Shown here: piece after piece, positions 7,821 through 14,887 of the stretch
Layout of the letters: every line of letters starts with the position of its first letter
How positions within the stretch are numbered: position 1 is the stretch's first letter
Assembly (NCBI GenBank): GCA_047623825.1
Contig: JBLHOS010000072.1
Location: 1 to 15,013 of the forward strand
Direction: 5' to 3'
From: JBLHOS01 sp047623825
Lineage (GTDB): Bacteria; Pseudomonadota; Alphaproteobacteria; Rhodobacterales; Rhodobacteraceae
Length of the DNA stretch: 15,013 nucleotides
The notes under the pieces: generated by a model
Seen by the model: only the letters and a program-made list of their open reading frames with translations
The model's database searches: none
What the model was told of the DNA's origin: nothing
Made by a program: the position numbers and the translations under genes

Positions 7821-9127
7821 TCTGCGGACGCCCCATAGGCTATATTCTTACCGCCATAACGCCGTACGCGGACATTACATTGCTCGGCGTGGCCAACAAA
7901 CCCTTCAAGCATACACAGACGCGAACCATATTCACCAATCATCGTCGCAGCCTCGTCGCTGGTGATGCGCTGGTAACTATGAGTTTTCAGGAACTTGCCC
8001 ACCCACAATCCACCCGTATACCGCCCCGCTTTTTTCGTGGGCAACGTGTGGTTCGTCCCAATTACCTTGTCGCCATTCGCGACATTGGTGCGAGGGCCAA
8101 GGAACAAGGCACCATAGCTGTGCATGTTGTCCAAGAACCAATCGTCGCGGTCGGTCATGATCTGCACGTGCTCGTAAGCCATATCATTGGCAACTTGCAG
8201 CATTTCATCATGTGTATCGCAGAGTATCACCTCACCGTAGTCCTGCCAGCTGACAGAAGCTGTTTCACGGGTGGGCAGGATTTGTAGTAGGCGGTCAATC
8301 TCAGCCAATGTGCCTTGGGCCAGTTTTCGACTGGTGGTGATGAGACAGGCGGGAGAATTGTAACCATGCTCTGCTTGCCCAAGCAGATCAGTTGCGCACA
8401 GTTCCGCGTCGACGGTATCATCCGCGATCACCATTGTTTCTGTGGGCCCCGCAAAAAGATCAATCCCCACACGGCCATATAGCTGTCGCTTGGCCTCGGC
8501 CACGAATGCATTTCCAGGACCCACAATCATATGCACAGGATCAATCGTCTCGGTACCAATGGCCATCGCACCCACGGCTTGCATGCCGCCAAGCACGTAA
8601 ATCTCGTGGGCGCCGCCCAATTGCATGGCCGCGACAATCGCAGGATGCGGTGCGCCATTCATCGGTGGCGCAGAGGCGACAATACGCGGCACGCCCGCCA
8701 CCGTCGCGGTCAACACCGACATATGTGCCGAGGCCACCATGGGGAATTTGCCGCCCGGCACATAACATCCAACCGATTGCACGGGGATGTTTTTATGACC
8801 TAAAATCACCCCGGGCAAAGTTTCAACTTCGATGTCCGTCATACTGGCGCGTTGGGCTTCTGCGAAGGTTCTGATCTGGGTCTGGGCGAACTTGATGTCC
8901 TCCATGTCCCTTGTGCTGACCTTTTGCATCGCGGCTTCAATCTCAGAGGGCGTCAGACGGAAATTGGCAGGTTCGTATGCGTCAAACTTAGCCGATAGTT
9001 CGCGGATCGCTGCATCGCCGCGCGTTTTAATATCGTGCAGCGTCGTCTCAACGGTTTTACGGACATTGGCGTCGTCCTCTGCACGCTCAGCTTCGGGTTT
9101 TCCCGATTTCAGATGAGTGATTGTCAT
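7817..9127 (-). CDS. Histidinol dehydrogenase-like zinc, NAD-dependent alcohol dehydrogenase (catabolic paralogue)
   Basis: 436 residues, full length for the HisD family. Residues equivalent to the E. coli zinc ligands and catalytic pair are present with matching spacing: Gln251 and His254 (LLGQAEHG), Glu319-His320 (AYEHVQI), Asp353 and His360 (NGDKVIGTNHTLPT) and His413 (VGHAEQ). The glycine-rich start of the cofactor domain is GCYVPGGKFPM (120-130), with HMIVGPGN and FAGPTE later. No histidine-biosynthesis genes are nearby. HisD paralogues such as sulfopropanediol 3-dehydrogenase (HpsN) oxidise other primary alcohols to acids in two NAD-dependent steps. Here it probably makes a carboxylate from the imported substrate. 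HpsN itself is possible, but no sulfolactate genes are seen. The ATG overlaps the ATPase stop by four bases, with GAGGT upstream. Confidence 0.9.
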   Translation of the reverse strand: MTITHLKSGKPEAERAEDDANVRKTVETTLHDIKTRGDAAIRELSAKFDAYEPANFRLTPSEIEAAMQKVSTRDMEDIKFAQTQIRTFAEAQRASMTDIEVETLPGVILGHKNIPVQSVGCYVPGGKFPMVASAHMSVLTATVAGVPRIVASAPPMNGAPHPAIVAAMQLGGAHEIYVLGGMQAVGAMAIGTETIDPVHMIVGPGNAFVAEAKRQLYGRVGIDLFAGPTETMVIADDTVDAELCATDLLGQAEHGYNSPACLITTSRKLAQGTLAEIDRLLQILPTRETASVSWQDYGEVILCDTHDEMLQVANDMAYEHVQIMTDRDDWFLDNMHSYGALFLGPRTNVANGDKVIGTNHTLPTKKAGRYTGGLWVGKFLKTHSYQRITSDEAATMIGEYGSRLCMLEGFVGHAEQCNVRVRRYGGKNIAYGASAE

Positions 9128-10185
9128 GTCAGTTTACCTCGGCGATTAAGACGCTCGCCAGTTGTGCTATGGAAAAGGTGGCAGATGTCGCTGGGCACGG
9201 ATGCCGCAAAATCAGAGCCGATTTCAGCACGAAAATCCTTGTGTGCTTTGACCGACACCAATGCGCCACCGGATTTGACCGTGACCATCGTGGCATCGCC
9301 CAACAGCTCCAGCGAATAGATGGGCGCCTGCAATTGCCCCGCGGTTTCAGCCTGTGCATCTTCAGCTCGAAATCCAAGGGTCGCAGGACCGTCAGGTCCA
9401 GTAAGTCCGCTGATTACGACATTGGGTGCAGTGAACGTACCGCCTTGCAACGTTCCTTCAATGAGGTTCATCGCGGGGCTGCCGATGAAGCTCGCGACAA
9501 ACGCATTGGTGGGGCGATCGTAGATTTCAGTGGGCGTGCCGACTTGCTGGACCACGCCTTTGTTCATCACGACAACGCGGTCGGCCAGGGTCATCGCCTC
9601 GATCTGATCATGGGTCACATAGACGATTGTAACCTTCAATTCGTGGCTTAGGTTTTTGATCTGAGCGCGAGTCGAAACACGCAGCTTTGCATCCAGATTG
9701 GACAGCGGTTCGTCCATCAAAAACACATTGGGTTCACGAACAATCGCGCGAGCTAAAGCGACACGCTGTCGCTGTCCGCCCGAAAGTTCGGCGGGGCGGC
9801 GGTCAAGGAATTCATCCAGTTCTACCATCGCGCTGGCGCGGCGCACACGGGCGTCATGTTCCTCTTTGGGAATGCGGCGCACCTTGAGTGGAAAGCGTAT
9901 ATTTTCATAAACATTCATGTTCGGGTAAAGTGCATAGCTTTGGAAAACCATCGCTACATCACGGTCCTTTGGGTCAAGGTCGTTGACGCGCTTGCCATCG
10001 ATCAGAATGTCACCCCCCGATGCCTCCTCAAGCCCTGCGATCATACGCATGGTCGTCGTCTTGCCACAGCCAGACGGACCAAGCAGCACCAGAAATTCGC
10101 GGTCTGCGATGGTCAAATTAAAATCGGCAACACCAACAAAGTCACCCCATTTTTTCGATATATTACGGAGCTCAACTTCCGCCAT
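9124..10185 (-). CDS. ABC transporter ATP-binding protein, CUT1 (UgpC/MalK-like) type
   Basis: 353 residues from ATG 10185. Walker A is GPSGCGKTT (36-44), Q-loop Gln82, signature LSGGQ (134-138), Walker B VFLMDEP (154-160) and switch His192, followed by a C-terminal OB/TOBE regulatory region (about 235-353) typical of MalK/UgpC-like subunits. It should power import through the two permeases encoded on the opposite strand, 1.6-3.5 kb away. An in-frame TTG at 10212 would lengthen it by nine residues but lies inside the operator palindrome, while ATG 10185 has AAGGA seven bases upstream and matches the family start, so ATG is chosen. It is the first gene of the leftward operon. Confidence 0.95.
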   Translation of the reverse strand: MAEVELRNISKKWGDFVGVADFNLTIADREFLVLLGPSGCGKTTTMRMIAGLEEASGGDILIDGKRVNDLDPKDRDVAMVFQSYALYPNMNVYENIRFPLKVRRIPKEEHDARVRRASAMVELDEFLDRRPAELSGGQRQRVALARAIVREPNVFLMDEPLSNLDAKLRVSTRAQIKNLSHELKVTIVYVTHDQIEAMTLADRVVVMNKGVVQQVGTPTEIYDRPTNAFVASFIGSPAMNLIEGTLQGGTFTAPNVVISGLTGPDGPATLGFRAEDAQAETAGQLQAPIYSLELLGDATMVTVKSGGALVSVKAHKDFRAEIGSDFAASVPSDICHLFHSTTGERLNRRGKLT

Positions 10186-10196
10186 AGCACAATTCC

Positions 10197-10212
10197 TTGC
10201 ATACGTGTGCAA
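10197..10212. promoter_or_regulatory. LacI-type operator O1
   Basis: TTGCATACGTGTGCAA is a 16-bp palindrome with seven of eight base pairs symmetric and a central CG, the form bound by LacI/PurR/CcpA-type dimers. It lies 12-27 bases upstream of the ATPase start codon, just upstream of its ribosome-binding site, so a bound repressor would block or roadblock the leftward operon. Assignment to the LacI protein encoded at 5015-6034 is inference. Confidence 0.7.
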
Positions 10213-10320
10213 ACATTGAGCGCAGCATTTGGCACGCCTTACAACTCTTTTTTATATACCGAATGCTAATTTATGAAATTGTAGAAAAGACTTGCATCAT
10301 GGGGTATTTTGGGAATTAAA

Positions 10321-10336
10321 TTGCACACGTATTCAG
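10321..10336. promoter_or_regulatory. LacI-type operator O2
   Basis: TTGCACACGTAT (10321-10332) is the exact reverse complement of ATACGTGTGCAA inside O1 (10201-10212). As a 16-bp site it has five of eight symmetric pairs, so one half is strong and the other weak. It overlaps the edge of a weak -10-like TTAAAT and lies about 110 bases upstream of the binding-protein gene. Centre-to-centre distance to O1 is 124 bp, near a whole number of helical turns, so a repression loop is possible. Confidence 0.6.
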
Positions 10337-10341
10337 GCGGG

Positions 10342-10387
10342 TTTTGATTCGCCAGATCACCAATCCGGCTTTGGTCGGCAATCAAAA
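10342..10387 (+). promoter_or_regulatory. Nested stem-loop in the leader of the solute-binding-protein gene
   Basis: The outer stem pairs TTTTGATT (10342-10349) with AATCAAAA (10380-10387) and, after a single bulged C, GCC (10351-10353) with GGC (10377-10379). The inner stem pairs ACCAA (10359-10363) with TTGGT (10371-10375) around a seven-base loop. It lies between O2 and the ribosome-binding site. It could be an mRNA structure or a palindromic site for another regulator. No known riboswitch class is recognised. Confidence 0.4.
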
Positions 10388-10442
10388 TCAACGATCTCCT
10401 GCATTCCTATGTAGGGCACAGCAACGTTAGGGATAGACCTTC

Positions 10443-11681
10443 ATGAAAATGTTTCAAACAGCCGCCCTTGGTACGGCTTTTGCCGTTCTTGCAGGCACCA
10501 CCGCCCTTGCAGATTGTGGCATTGGTGCAGGAAATGTGTCGGTTATTGGCAATGATTTTCCAGCCATCCACGCCATCATAGACGCGGCAAAAGCCTGCGA
10601 AATTGATGGTCTGACCGTGACGGCAAACCTCACCGAAGAGCATCAGACATTGAACGTCCCGGGCATGACCGGTGATCCAGCAGAATACAGCGTTGCGGTT
10701 ATTGCGAACTCGTCCATCGTAGCCTTATTGAACGATGGCTTGATCCGTCCGCTGGACGATCTTATCGCGCAATACGCGCCAGACCTGCCAAACTTGAACC
10801 GGGTAACGGTTGATGGCCAAGTGATGGCCGTGGCCTTCATGGCCAACGCGCAGCACTTGTTCTACCGGTCTGATGTCTTGGAAGCTGCCGGCGTTGCTAT
10901 ACCGACCACCTTTGAAGATGTACTTGTCGCGGCCGAGGCAATCCGTGCCGCAGGCATTATGGAGCATCCCGTCGCGTTGAACACCGGCGCAGGCTGGAAC
11001 CTCGGGGAAGAATTCATCAACATGTACATGGGCACTGGGGGTGAACTGTTTGAAGCAGGCACTGCGATGCCAACGATTGAAAATGAACAGGGCCTCGCCG
11101 CTTTGAACATGCTCAAGAATTTGACCGAATATTCTAACCCTGACTTCTTGACCTTCGATTCAAACGCGACCCAAGCCTTGTGGGAAGCAGGCGATGTGGC
11201 CTTGGCCATGATGTGGGGCTCTCGCGGGACGGCAGTTCTGGACGACGAAGGGTCATCAAGTGACATCGTCAGCACAACAGTGCTGACAGCAGCCCCGTCA
11301 TTCGGCGGCAACGCGACACCTGCGACAACATTGTGGTGGGACGGTTTCGCTATTGCGTCCAATGTATCTGACGAAGATGCGGCAGCCAGCTTTCAGGCAA
11401 TGATGATCGGCATCGGTTCAGACGTGGTCGAAGCGAACCAAGATGCGTCCGTTTGGTTGAGTTCAGCCTATGTTGCGACACCTGCATCCGCGGGCGTGAT
11501 CGCATCGGCACAGGCGGGTGCAACCCCGTACCCTATGTTGCCATATGTTGGCCTGATGCACTCTGCACTTGGCGACAACCTTGCAGAGTTTTTGCAAGGC
11601 TCGGAAAGTGCAGAACAGGCTTTGGCTGATGTAACAGCCGCCTATATGACTGCGGCGAGAGAGCAAGGTTTCGTTCAGTAA
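10443..11681 (+). CDS. Periplasmic solute-binding protein of a CUT1-type ABC importer
   Basis: 412 residues. A Sec signal peptide (residues 1-23) has Lys2, a hydrophobic core and a likely cut after TTALA before Asp24-Cys25; Asp at the -1 position makes a lipobox unlikely. The mature protein has the layout of family-1 sugar-binding proteins, including FYRSDVLEAAGV, PTTFEDVLVAAEAI and ALWEAGDVALAMMWGSRG. Cys25 and Cys52 could form a disulphide near the N-terminus. AGGGA at 10429-10433 is a suitable ribosome-binding site nine bases upstream. It captures the substrate for the permeases encoded next. CUT1 proteins bind sugars, polyols, glycerol-phosphate or related polar compounds; the ligand is not evident. 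A hairpin follows the gene. Confidence 0.93.
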   Translation: MKMFQTAALGTAFAVLAGTTALADCGIGAGNVSVIGNDFPAIHAIIDAAKACEIDGLTVTANLTEEHQTLNVPGMTGDPAEYSVAVIANSSIVALLNDGLIRPLDDLIAQYAPDLPNLNRVTVDGQVMAVAFMANAQHLFYRSDVLEAAGVAIPTTFEDVLVAAEAIRAAGIMEHPVALNTGAGWNLGEEFINMYMGTGGELFEAGTAMPTIENEQGLAALNMLKNLTEYSNPDFLTFDSNATQALWEAGDVALAMMWGSRGTAVLDDEGSSSDIVSTTVLTAAPSFGGNATPATTLWWDGFAIASNVSDEDAAASFQAMMIGIGSDVVEANQDASVWLSSAYVATPASAGVIASAQAGATPYPMLPYVGLMHSALGDNLAEFLQGSESAEQALADVTAAYMTAAREQGFVQ

Positions 11682-11690
11682 TATTCATTA

Positions 11691-11728
11691 GATCGGGGCG
11701 GCCACCGCGTCGCCCCAATCATATTTTT
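11691..11728 (+). terminator. Hairpin between binding-protein and permease genes (attenuator or mRNA stabiliser)
   Basis: GGGGCG (11695-11700) pairs with CGCCCC (11711-11716) around a ten-base loop, with GAT/ATC able to extend the stem, and a TTTTT run follows at 11724-11728. It lies 10-47 bases after the stop. Such partial terminators are common after binding-protein genes and favour high binding-protein over permease levels. Full termination is unlikely, because no promoter is apparent for the downstream genes. Confidence 0.6.
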
Positions 11729-11750
11729 CCCTGCTCTCCTGAATGTTTGG

Positions 11751-12788
11751 ATGAAGCCGATGCCCCATCGTACCTTTTTTTGGTTCATCTTGCCTTCTGC
11801 CTTAGCGATGCTTTTGTTCATCGCTTCCCCGCTTGTTTCTGTGATTGTGCAATCGCTTTACGTCGCGCACGAGCAGGTCTTGGTTGTCTCTGAACATTGC
11901 GGCCCCTTTGGCTGTACCGAAAGTACATCTGTCGATGTTGAAGCGACGGCATTGCTTCAGGATGAGGCCATTCTGGGGCGGTTCAACGGGCTTGGTACCT
12001 ATTATGATCGTGGGCATCTGGCCACGACTGAAATTGCGGCCGCATGGTCCGGCACCGACAGTTGGGGTGCGTTCTTCTCCCAAGTGATGAACTTGCCGTT
12101 TTACAAGGCGCTGGCATTTACCATCGCGTATACGGCTGTGGTGACGCCGCTGGTGATTTTGTTGGGGTTAGCAGTTGCCTTGGGTGTGAACGGTTTGCCC
12201 AAACTGCTTAAGGGACCGACGATTTTTATCTCATTATTGCCAATGATCGTCACACCGCTGATCGGGTCATTGATCCTGTACTGGATGATCGATGCAGACG
12301 GCATTTTGGGCAAAGCGTTGCAATATATTTTTGACGATGATGCGCTGTCACTCAAGGCGTCGCCGATGCTGACGTGGTTAACCTTGTTTACCTATGGGGT
12401 CTGGCATGGCATCCCTTTCGCCTTTGTCGTGTTTTACGCAGGTCTGCAAACCGTGCCTGAAGAAACGCTTGAGGCTGCGATGATCGACGGGGCAAACCGC
12501 TGGGAGCGGATCCGCTATGTTGTGATCCCCTACATGGGGCCGCTGTTCGTCTTTGTCGCCTTGATCCAGTTGATGGATAATTTCCGCGTGTTCGAGCCGA
12601 TCATTGGCTTTTCCGCACAGGCCAACGCCTCGTCGCTATCGACCGAAATCTATGGCGATTTGCTGGGGGATAACGCGCAATATGCGTCTGCTGCGGCGAC
12701 GTCGATATTGACTGTGATCGGTGTTGCTATCCTACTGTTGCCTGTGTTGATCCGCACGTCGCGCGACTTTAATCGCAAGGCGGTATAA
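11751..12788 (+). CDS. ABC transporter permease, CUT1 type (first permease)
   Basis: 345 residues with about six membrane segments, the first at roughly 10-35 and the second near 118-143. The cytoplasmic EAA loop that docks on the ATPase is visible at 241-260 (EAAMIDGANRWERIRYVVIP). Between membrane segments 1 and 2 is an extended loop, about 80 residues, that includes the closely spaced Cys50 and Cys55 (HCGPFGC) before the normal family GLGTYY-like segment. CUT1 partners such as UgpA have a shorter loop here, so this part may contact the binding protein or be held by a disulphide. It is separated from the binding-protein gene by 69 bases with a hairpin, and no strong ribosome-binding site precedes ATG 11751. 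Confidence 0.93.
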   Translation: MKPMPHRTFFWFILPSALAMLLFIASPLVSVIVQSLYVAHEQVLVVSEHCGPFGCTESTSVDVEATALLQDEAILGRFNGLGTYYDRGHLATTEIAAAWSGTDSWGAFFSQVMNLPFYKALAFTIAYTAVVTPLVILLGLAVALGVNGLPKLLKGPTIFISLLPMIVTPLIGSLILYWMIDADGILGKALQYIFDDDALSLKASPMLTWLTLFTYGVWHGIPFAFVVFYAGLQTVPEETLEAAMIDGANRWERIRYVVIPYMGPLFVFVALIQLMDNFRVFEPIIGFSAQANASSLSTEIYGDLLGDNAQYASAAATSILTVIGVAILLLPVLIRTSRDFNRKAV

Positions 12789-12790
12789 AC

Positions 12791-13672
12791 ATGGTAATTG
12801 CATCCCAAAGGCGGTCCACGCCGCTTGCCATCATCTCGACATGTCTTGTTTTGACATGGGTCGTGGTCGCAGCATTTCCGTTCCTGTGGACCTTATGGGG
12901 GTCGTTCAAAGTACAGGGGGATTTCTTTTCCAAAGCGGACTGGATGAACGCGATCTGGGGGACCCGTACCGAGATTGAAACAGGCGCGCCGTTTACCGGC
13001 GCAGGCTATGCAGGGGCTTGGATCGAAAAAGAGTTTTGGCGCGCAGCGTTGAACACCGGCATCATCGTTTTCTTTACCGTAATCATTTCGTTGACCCTTG
13101 GCACGTTGGGCGGTTATGCGCTGGCGCGCTCTGGCTATCGCTACGCGTTCTGGCTGTTGATGCTGGCCTTGGTGTTCCGCGCCATGCCGCATATTACACT
13201 GGTATCGGGCTATCTTTTGCCGTTCTTTGAATGGAACCTATGGGGTCATATCCCGACGACCATCATTGTCCTCGTAGCGATCAACCAACCGTTCACCCTG
13301 TGGATGTTGCACTCATTTTTCCTGAACATTCCCAAAGATCTGGACGAAAGTGCCATGGTCGATGGCTGTACGAGGTTTCAAGCTTTTCGTCATGTAATCG
13401 TGCCCGTCATGTGGCCTGGCGTGATCACGACGGGACTGTTTTCGTTCCTTCTGGCTTATAATGATTTCACTGTGACGGCTTTACTGCTCAATCAAGAAAA
13501 CCAGACGATGATCCCCAAAATCGCAAGCTTCCTTGGCTCCACACAAGTCGAAGGGAATGTGATGTTTGCGGTTGCGGCAGTGGTTTCGGCCACGGCCCCA
13601 TTATTTGTCCTGATCCTGTTCTTCCAACGTCAAATCGTCAGCGGCCTGACCGCAGGCGCGGTCAAAGGCTAA
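12791..13672 (+). CDS. ABC transporter permease, CUT1 type (second permease)
   Basis: 293 residues, matching the MalG/UgpE-type subunit: N-terminal membrane segment (about 12-36), a periplasmic stretch to about residue 85, then five further segments. The EAA loop lies at 186-210 (ESAMVDGCTRFQAFRHVIVP followed by VMWPG). It pairs with the permease just upstream, with two bases between stop and start and AAGGCGG as ribosome-binding site. Together with the ATPase at 9124-10185 and the binding protein at 10443-11681 it completes the importer. No unusual features. Confidence 0.95.
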   Translation: MVIASQRRSTPLAIISTCLVLTWVVVAAFPFLWTLWGSFKVQGDFFSKADWMNAIWGTRTEIETGAPFTGAGYAGAWIEKEFWRAALNTGIIVFFTVIISLTLGTLGGYALARSGYRYAFWLLMLALVFRAMPHITLVSGYLLPFFEWNLWGHIPTTIIVLVAINQPFTLWMLHSFFLNIPKDLDESAMVDGCTRFQAFRHVIVPVMWPGVITTGLFSFLLAYNDFTVTALLLNQENQTMIPKIASFLGSTQVEGNVMFAVAAVVSATAPLFVLILFFQRQIVSGLTAGAVKG

Positions 13673-13676
13673 TCGT

Positions 13677-14675
13677 ATGTCAGATTTTCAAAATGAAAAA
13701 GCCGTCGTCCGCGCCTATCAGGCCGCGGTTGATCTAGCCGGTCCCAATGCGGCTGCCAGTGCGATTGCCGCCCATGTCAGCGACGATTATCTATGGCGCG
13801 GCATGCATCCATTTGACATCCGCAGAGGTGCCGCCGAGGTAGCAGAGGTGTTTTGGTCCCCTCTCAAAACCGCACTCACATCACTAACGCGACGCGAGGA
13901 TATCTTTATGGCTGGGCGCAACCAGATGGATGATTTCCAATCCGTTTGGGTTGTCTCGATGGGTCATCTGATGGGGCTGCATGATGCGTCTTGGCTTGGT
14001 ATCCCTGCGACACGCAAAATAGCGTTTTTGCGCTACGCCGAATTCTGTAAGGTCGAAGATGGTAAAGTGGTCGAGACTGCGATGTTCTGCGATATCCCGC
14101 ATCTGATGATCCAAGCAGGTGCGAACCCGTTCCCTCCGCAAACCGCCGCCCATATGGTCCAGCCTGGTCCGGTGACGCATAGCGGCCTGATGAATGCGGT
14201 TCAGGCCCCTGCAGAGGGGGACAAAACCCTTGCCTTGATAAACGCGATGATCAATGATTTGGGCACTTGGCAATCGGGCTTGCCCTTGGTTGATGAACTG
14301 GCCCGCACGTGGAATGACGACATGAGCTGGTGGGGGCCTGCTGGCATTGGTTCGACCTACACGATTGCCCGTTATGCTGAGCAACATGCAGGGCCGTTTC
14401 GCGCCAGCTTTACCAACCGCACAGGCACGGGGCATCTGTGCCGGCTTGCTGAGGGTGAATTTGGCGGGTTTTTCGGTTGGCCGAACTTTTCAGCCACGGC
14501 CACCGGTGGCTTTATGGGTTTGACCGCGACCGGCAAGGTAGGTGAGTTCCGCGTGGTCGATATTTACCGGCGTGGTGGGGAAAAACTGTCTGAAAACTGG
14601 GTCTTTATCGACCTTCTGCACTGGCTAAAGGGGCAAGGTTTGGATGTGTTAGAGCGCCTGAACGCCAATAAATGA
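13677..14675 (+). CDS. SnoaL-like (NTF2-fold) two-domain protein 3, paralogue of protein 1
   Basis: 332 residues with two SnoaL-like domains. Shared blocks with the protein at 6795-7820 are LRYAEFCKVEDGKV (118-131), DIPHLMIQAGANPFPPQ (139-155), WWGPAGIG (218-225), GWPNF (267-271) and ENWVFIDLL (306-314) followed by GLDVLERL. Identity between the blocks is high but the rest has diverged, so this is an old duplication, perhaps giving a heteromer or successive steps on related substrates. It is cotranscribed with the importer, four bases after the second permease, with AAAGG upstream. No signal peptide, so it acts in the cytoplasm on the imported compound. Its reaction is unknown. Confidence 0.75.
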   Translation: MSDFQNEKAVVRAYQAAVDLAGPNAAASAIAAHVSDDYLWRGMHPFDIRRGAAEVAEVFWSPLKTALTSLTRREDIFMAGRNQMDDFQSVWVVSMGHLMGLHDASWLGIPATRKIAFLRYAEFCKVEDGKVVETAMFCDIPHLMIQAGANPFPPQTAAHMVQPGPVTHSGLMNAVQAPAEGDKTLALINAMINDLGTWQSGLPLVDELARTWNDDMSWWGPAGIGSTYTIARYAEQHAGPFRASFTNRTGTGHLCRLAEGEFGGFFGWPNFSATATGGFMGLTATGKVGEFRVVDIYRRGGEKLSENWVFIDLLHWLKGQGLDVLERLNANK

Positions 14676-14708
14676 CGTTGGAGAAGTCTCAAGCTTTTTC
14701 GCGATTGA

Positions 14709-14762
14709 CCTGTGCCCTTAGGTGACGTTCAAATTTGTGTGGCACAGGCCCGACAAACGGGC
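14709..14762. repeat. Two adjacent inverted repeats after the rightward operon
   Basis: CCTGTGCC (14709-14716) and GGCACAGG (14741-14748) form an 8-bp perfect inverted repeat with a 24-base loop. Directly after it, GCCCG (14748-14752) and CGGGC (14758-14762) form a tight hairpin with a five-base loop. No T-run follows on the plus strand, so a canonical intrinsic terminator is not shown, but one of these may end or protect the transporter transcript. The rest of 14676-14887 holds no gene I can support. Confidence 0.4.
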
Positions 14763-14887
14763 GGATAAAAGAAAGCCGCTAATATTCCCCACCTGACGAA
14801 GGATTCCCACTTGTGATCTGACGTGCCATTCTCGCAGCATGAGACGCGATGACATTTGCCTGGAACGTGGCCCCGTTGACCGTGCAC

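Larger units (their letters stand above)
10186..10442. promoter_or_regulatory. Divergent control region between the two transcription units
   Basis: 257 bases without a gene, between start codons that face away from each other. It is AT-rich in the middle. It contains operator-like sites at both ends, a nested stem-loop, a TATATA at 10253-10258 that could be a -10 box for the leftward unit, and TTGCAT (10292-10297) with TTAAAT (10316-10321) as a weak -35/-10 pair for the rightward unit. The promoter boxes are poor matches and are guesses. The divergent layout itself is clear. Confidence 0.7.

Noticed and set aside
7817..9127. Naming the HisD-like gene hisD or hpsN
   Set aside because: No histidine-pathway or sulfolactate-lyase genes are present, and the family residues visible do not fix the substrate.
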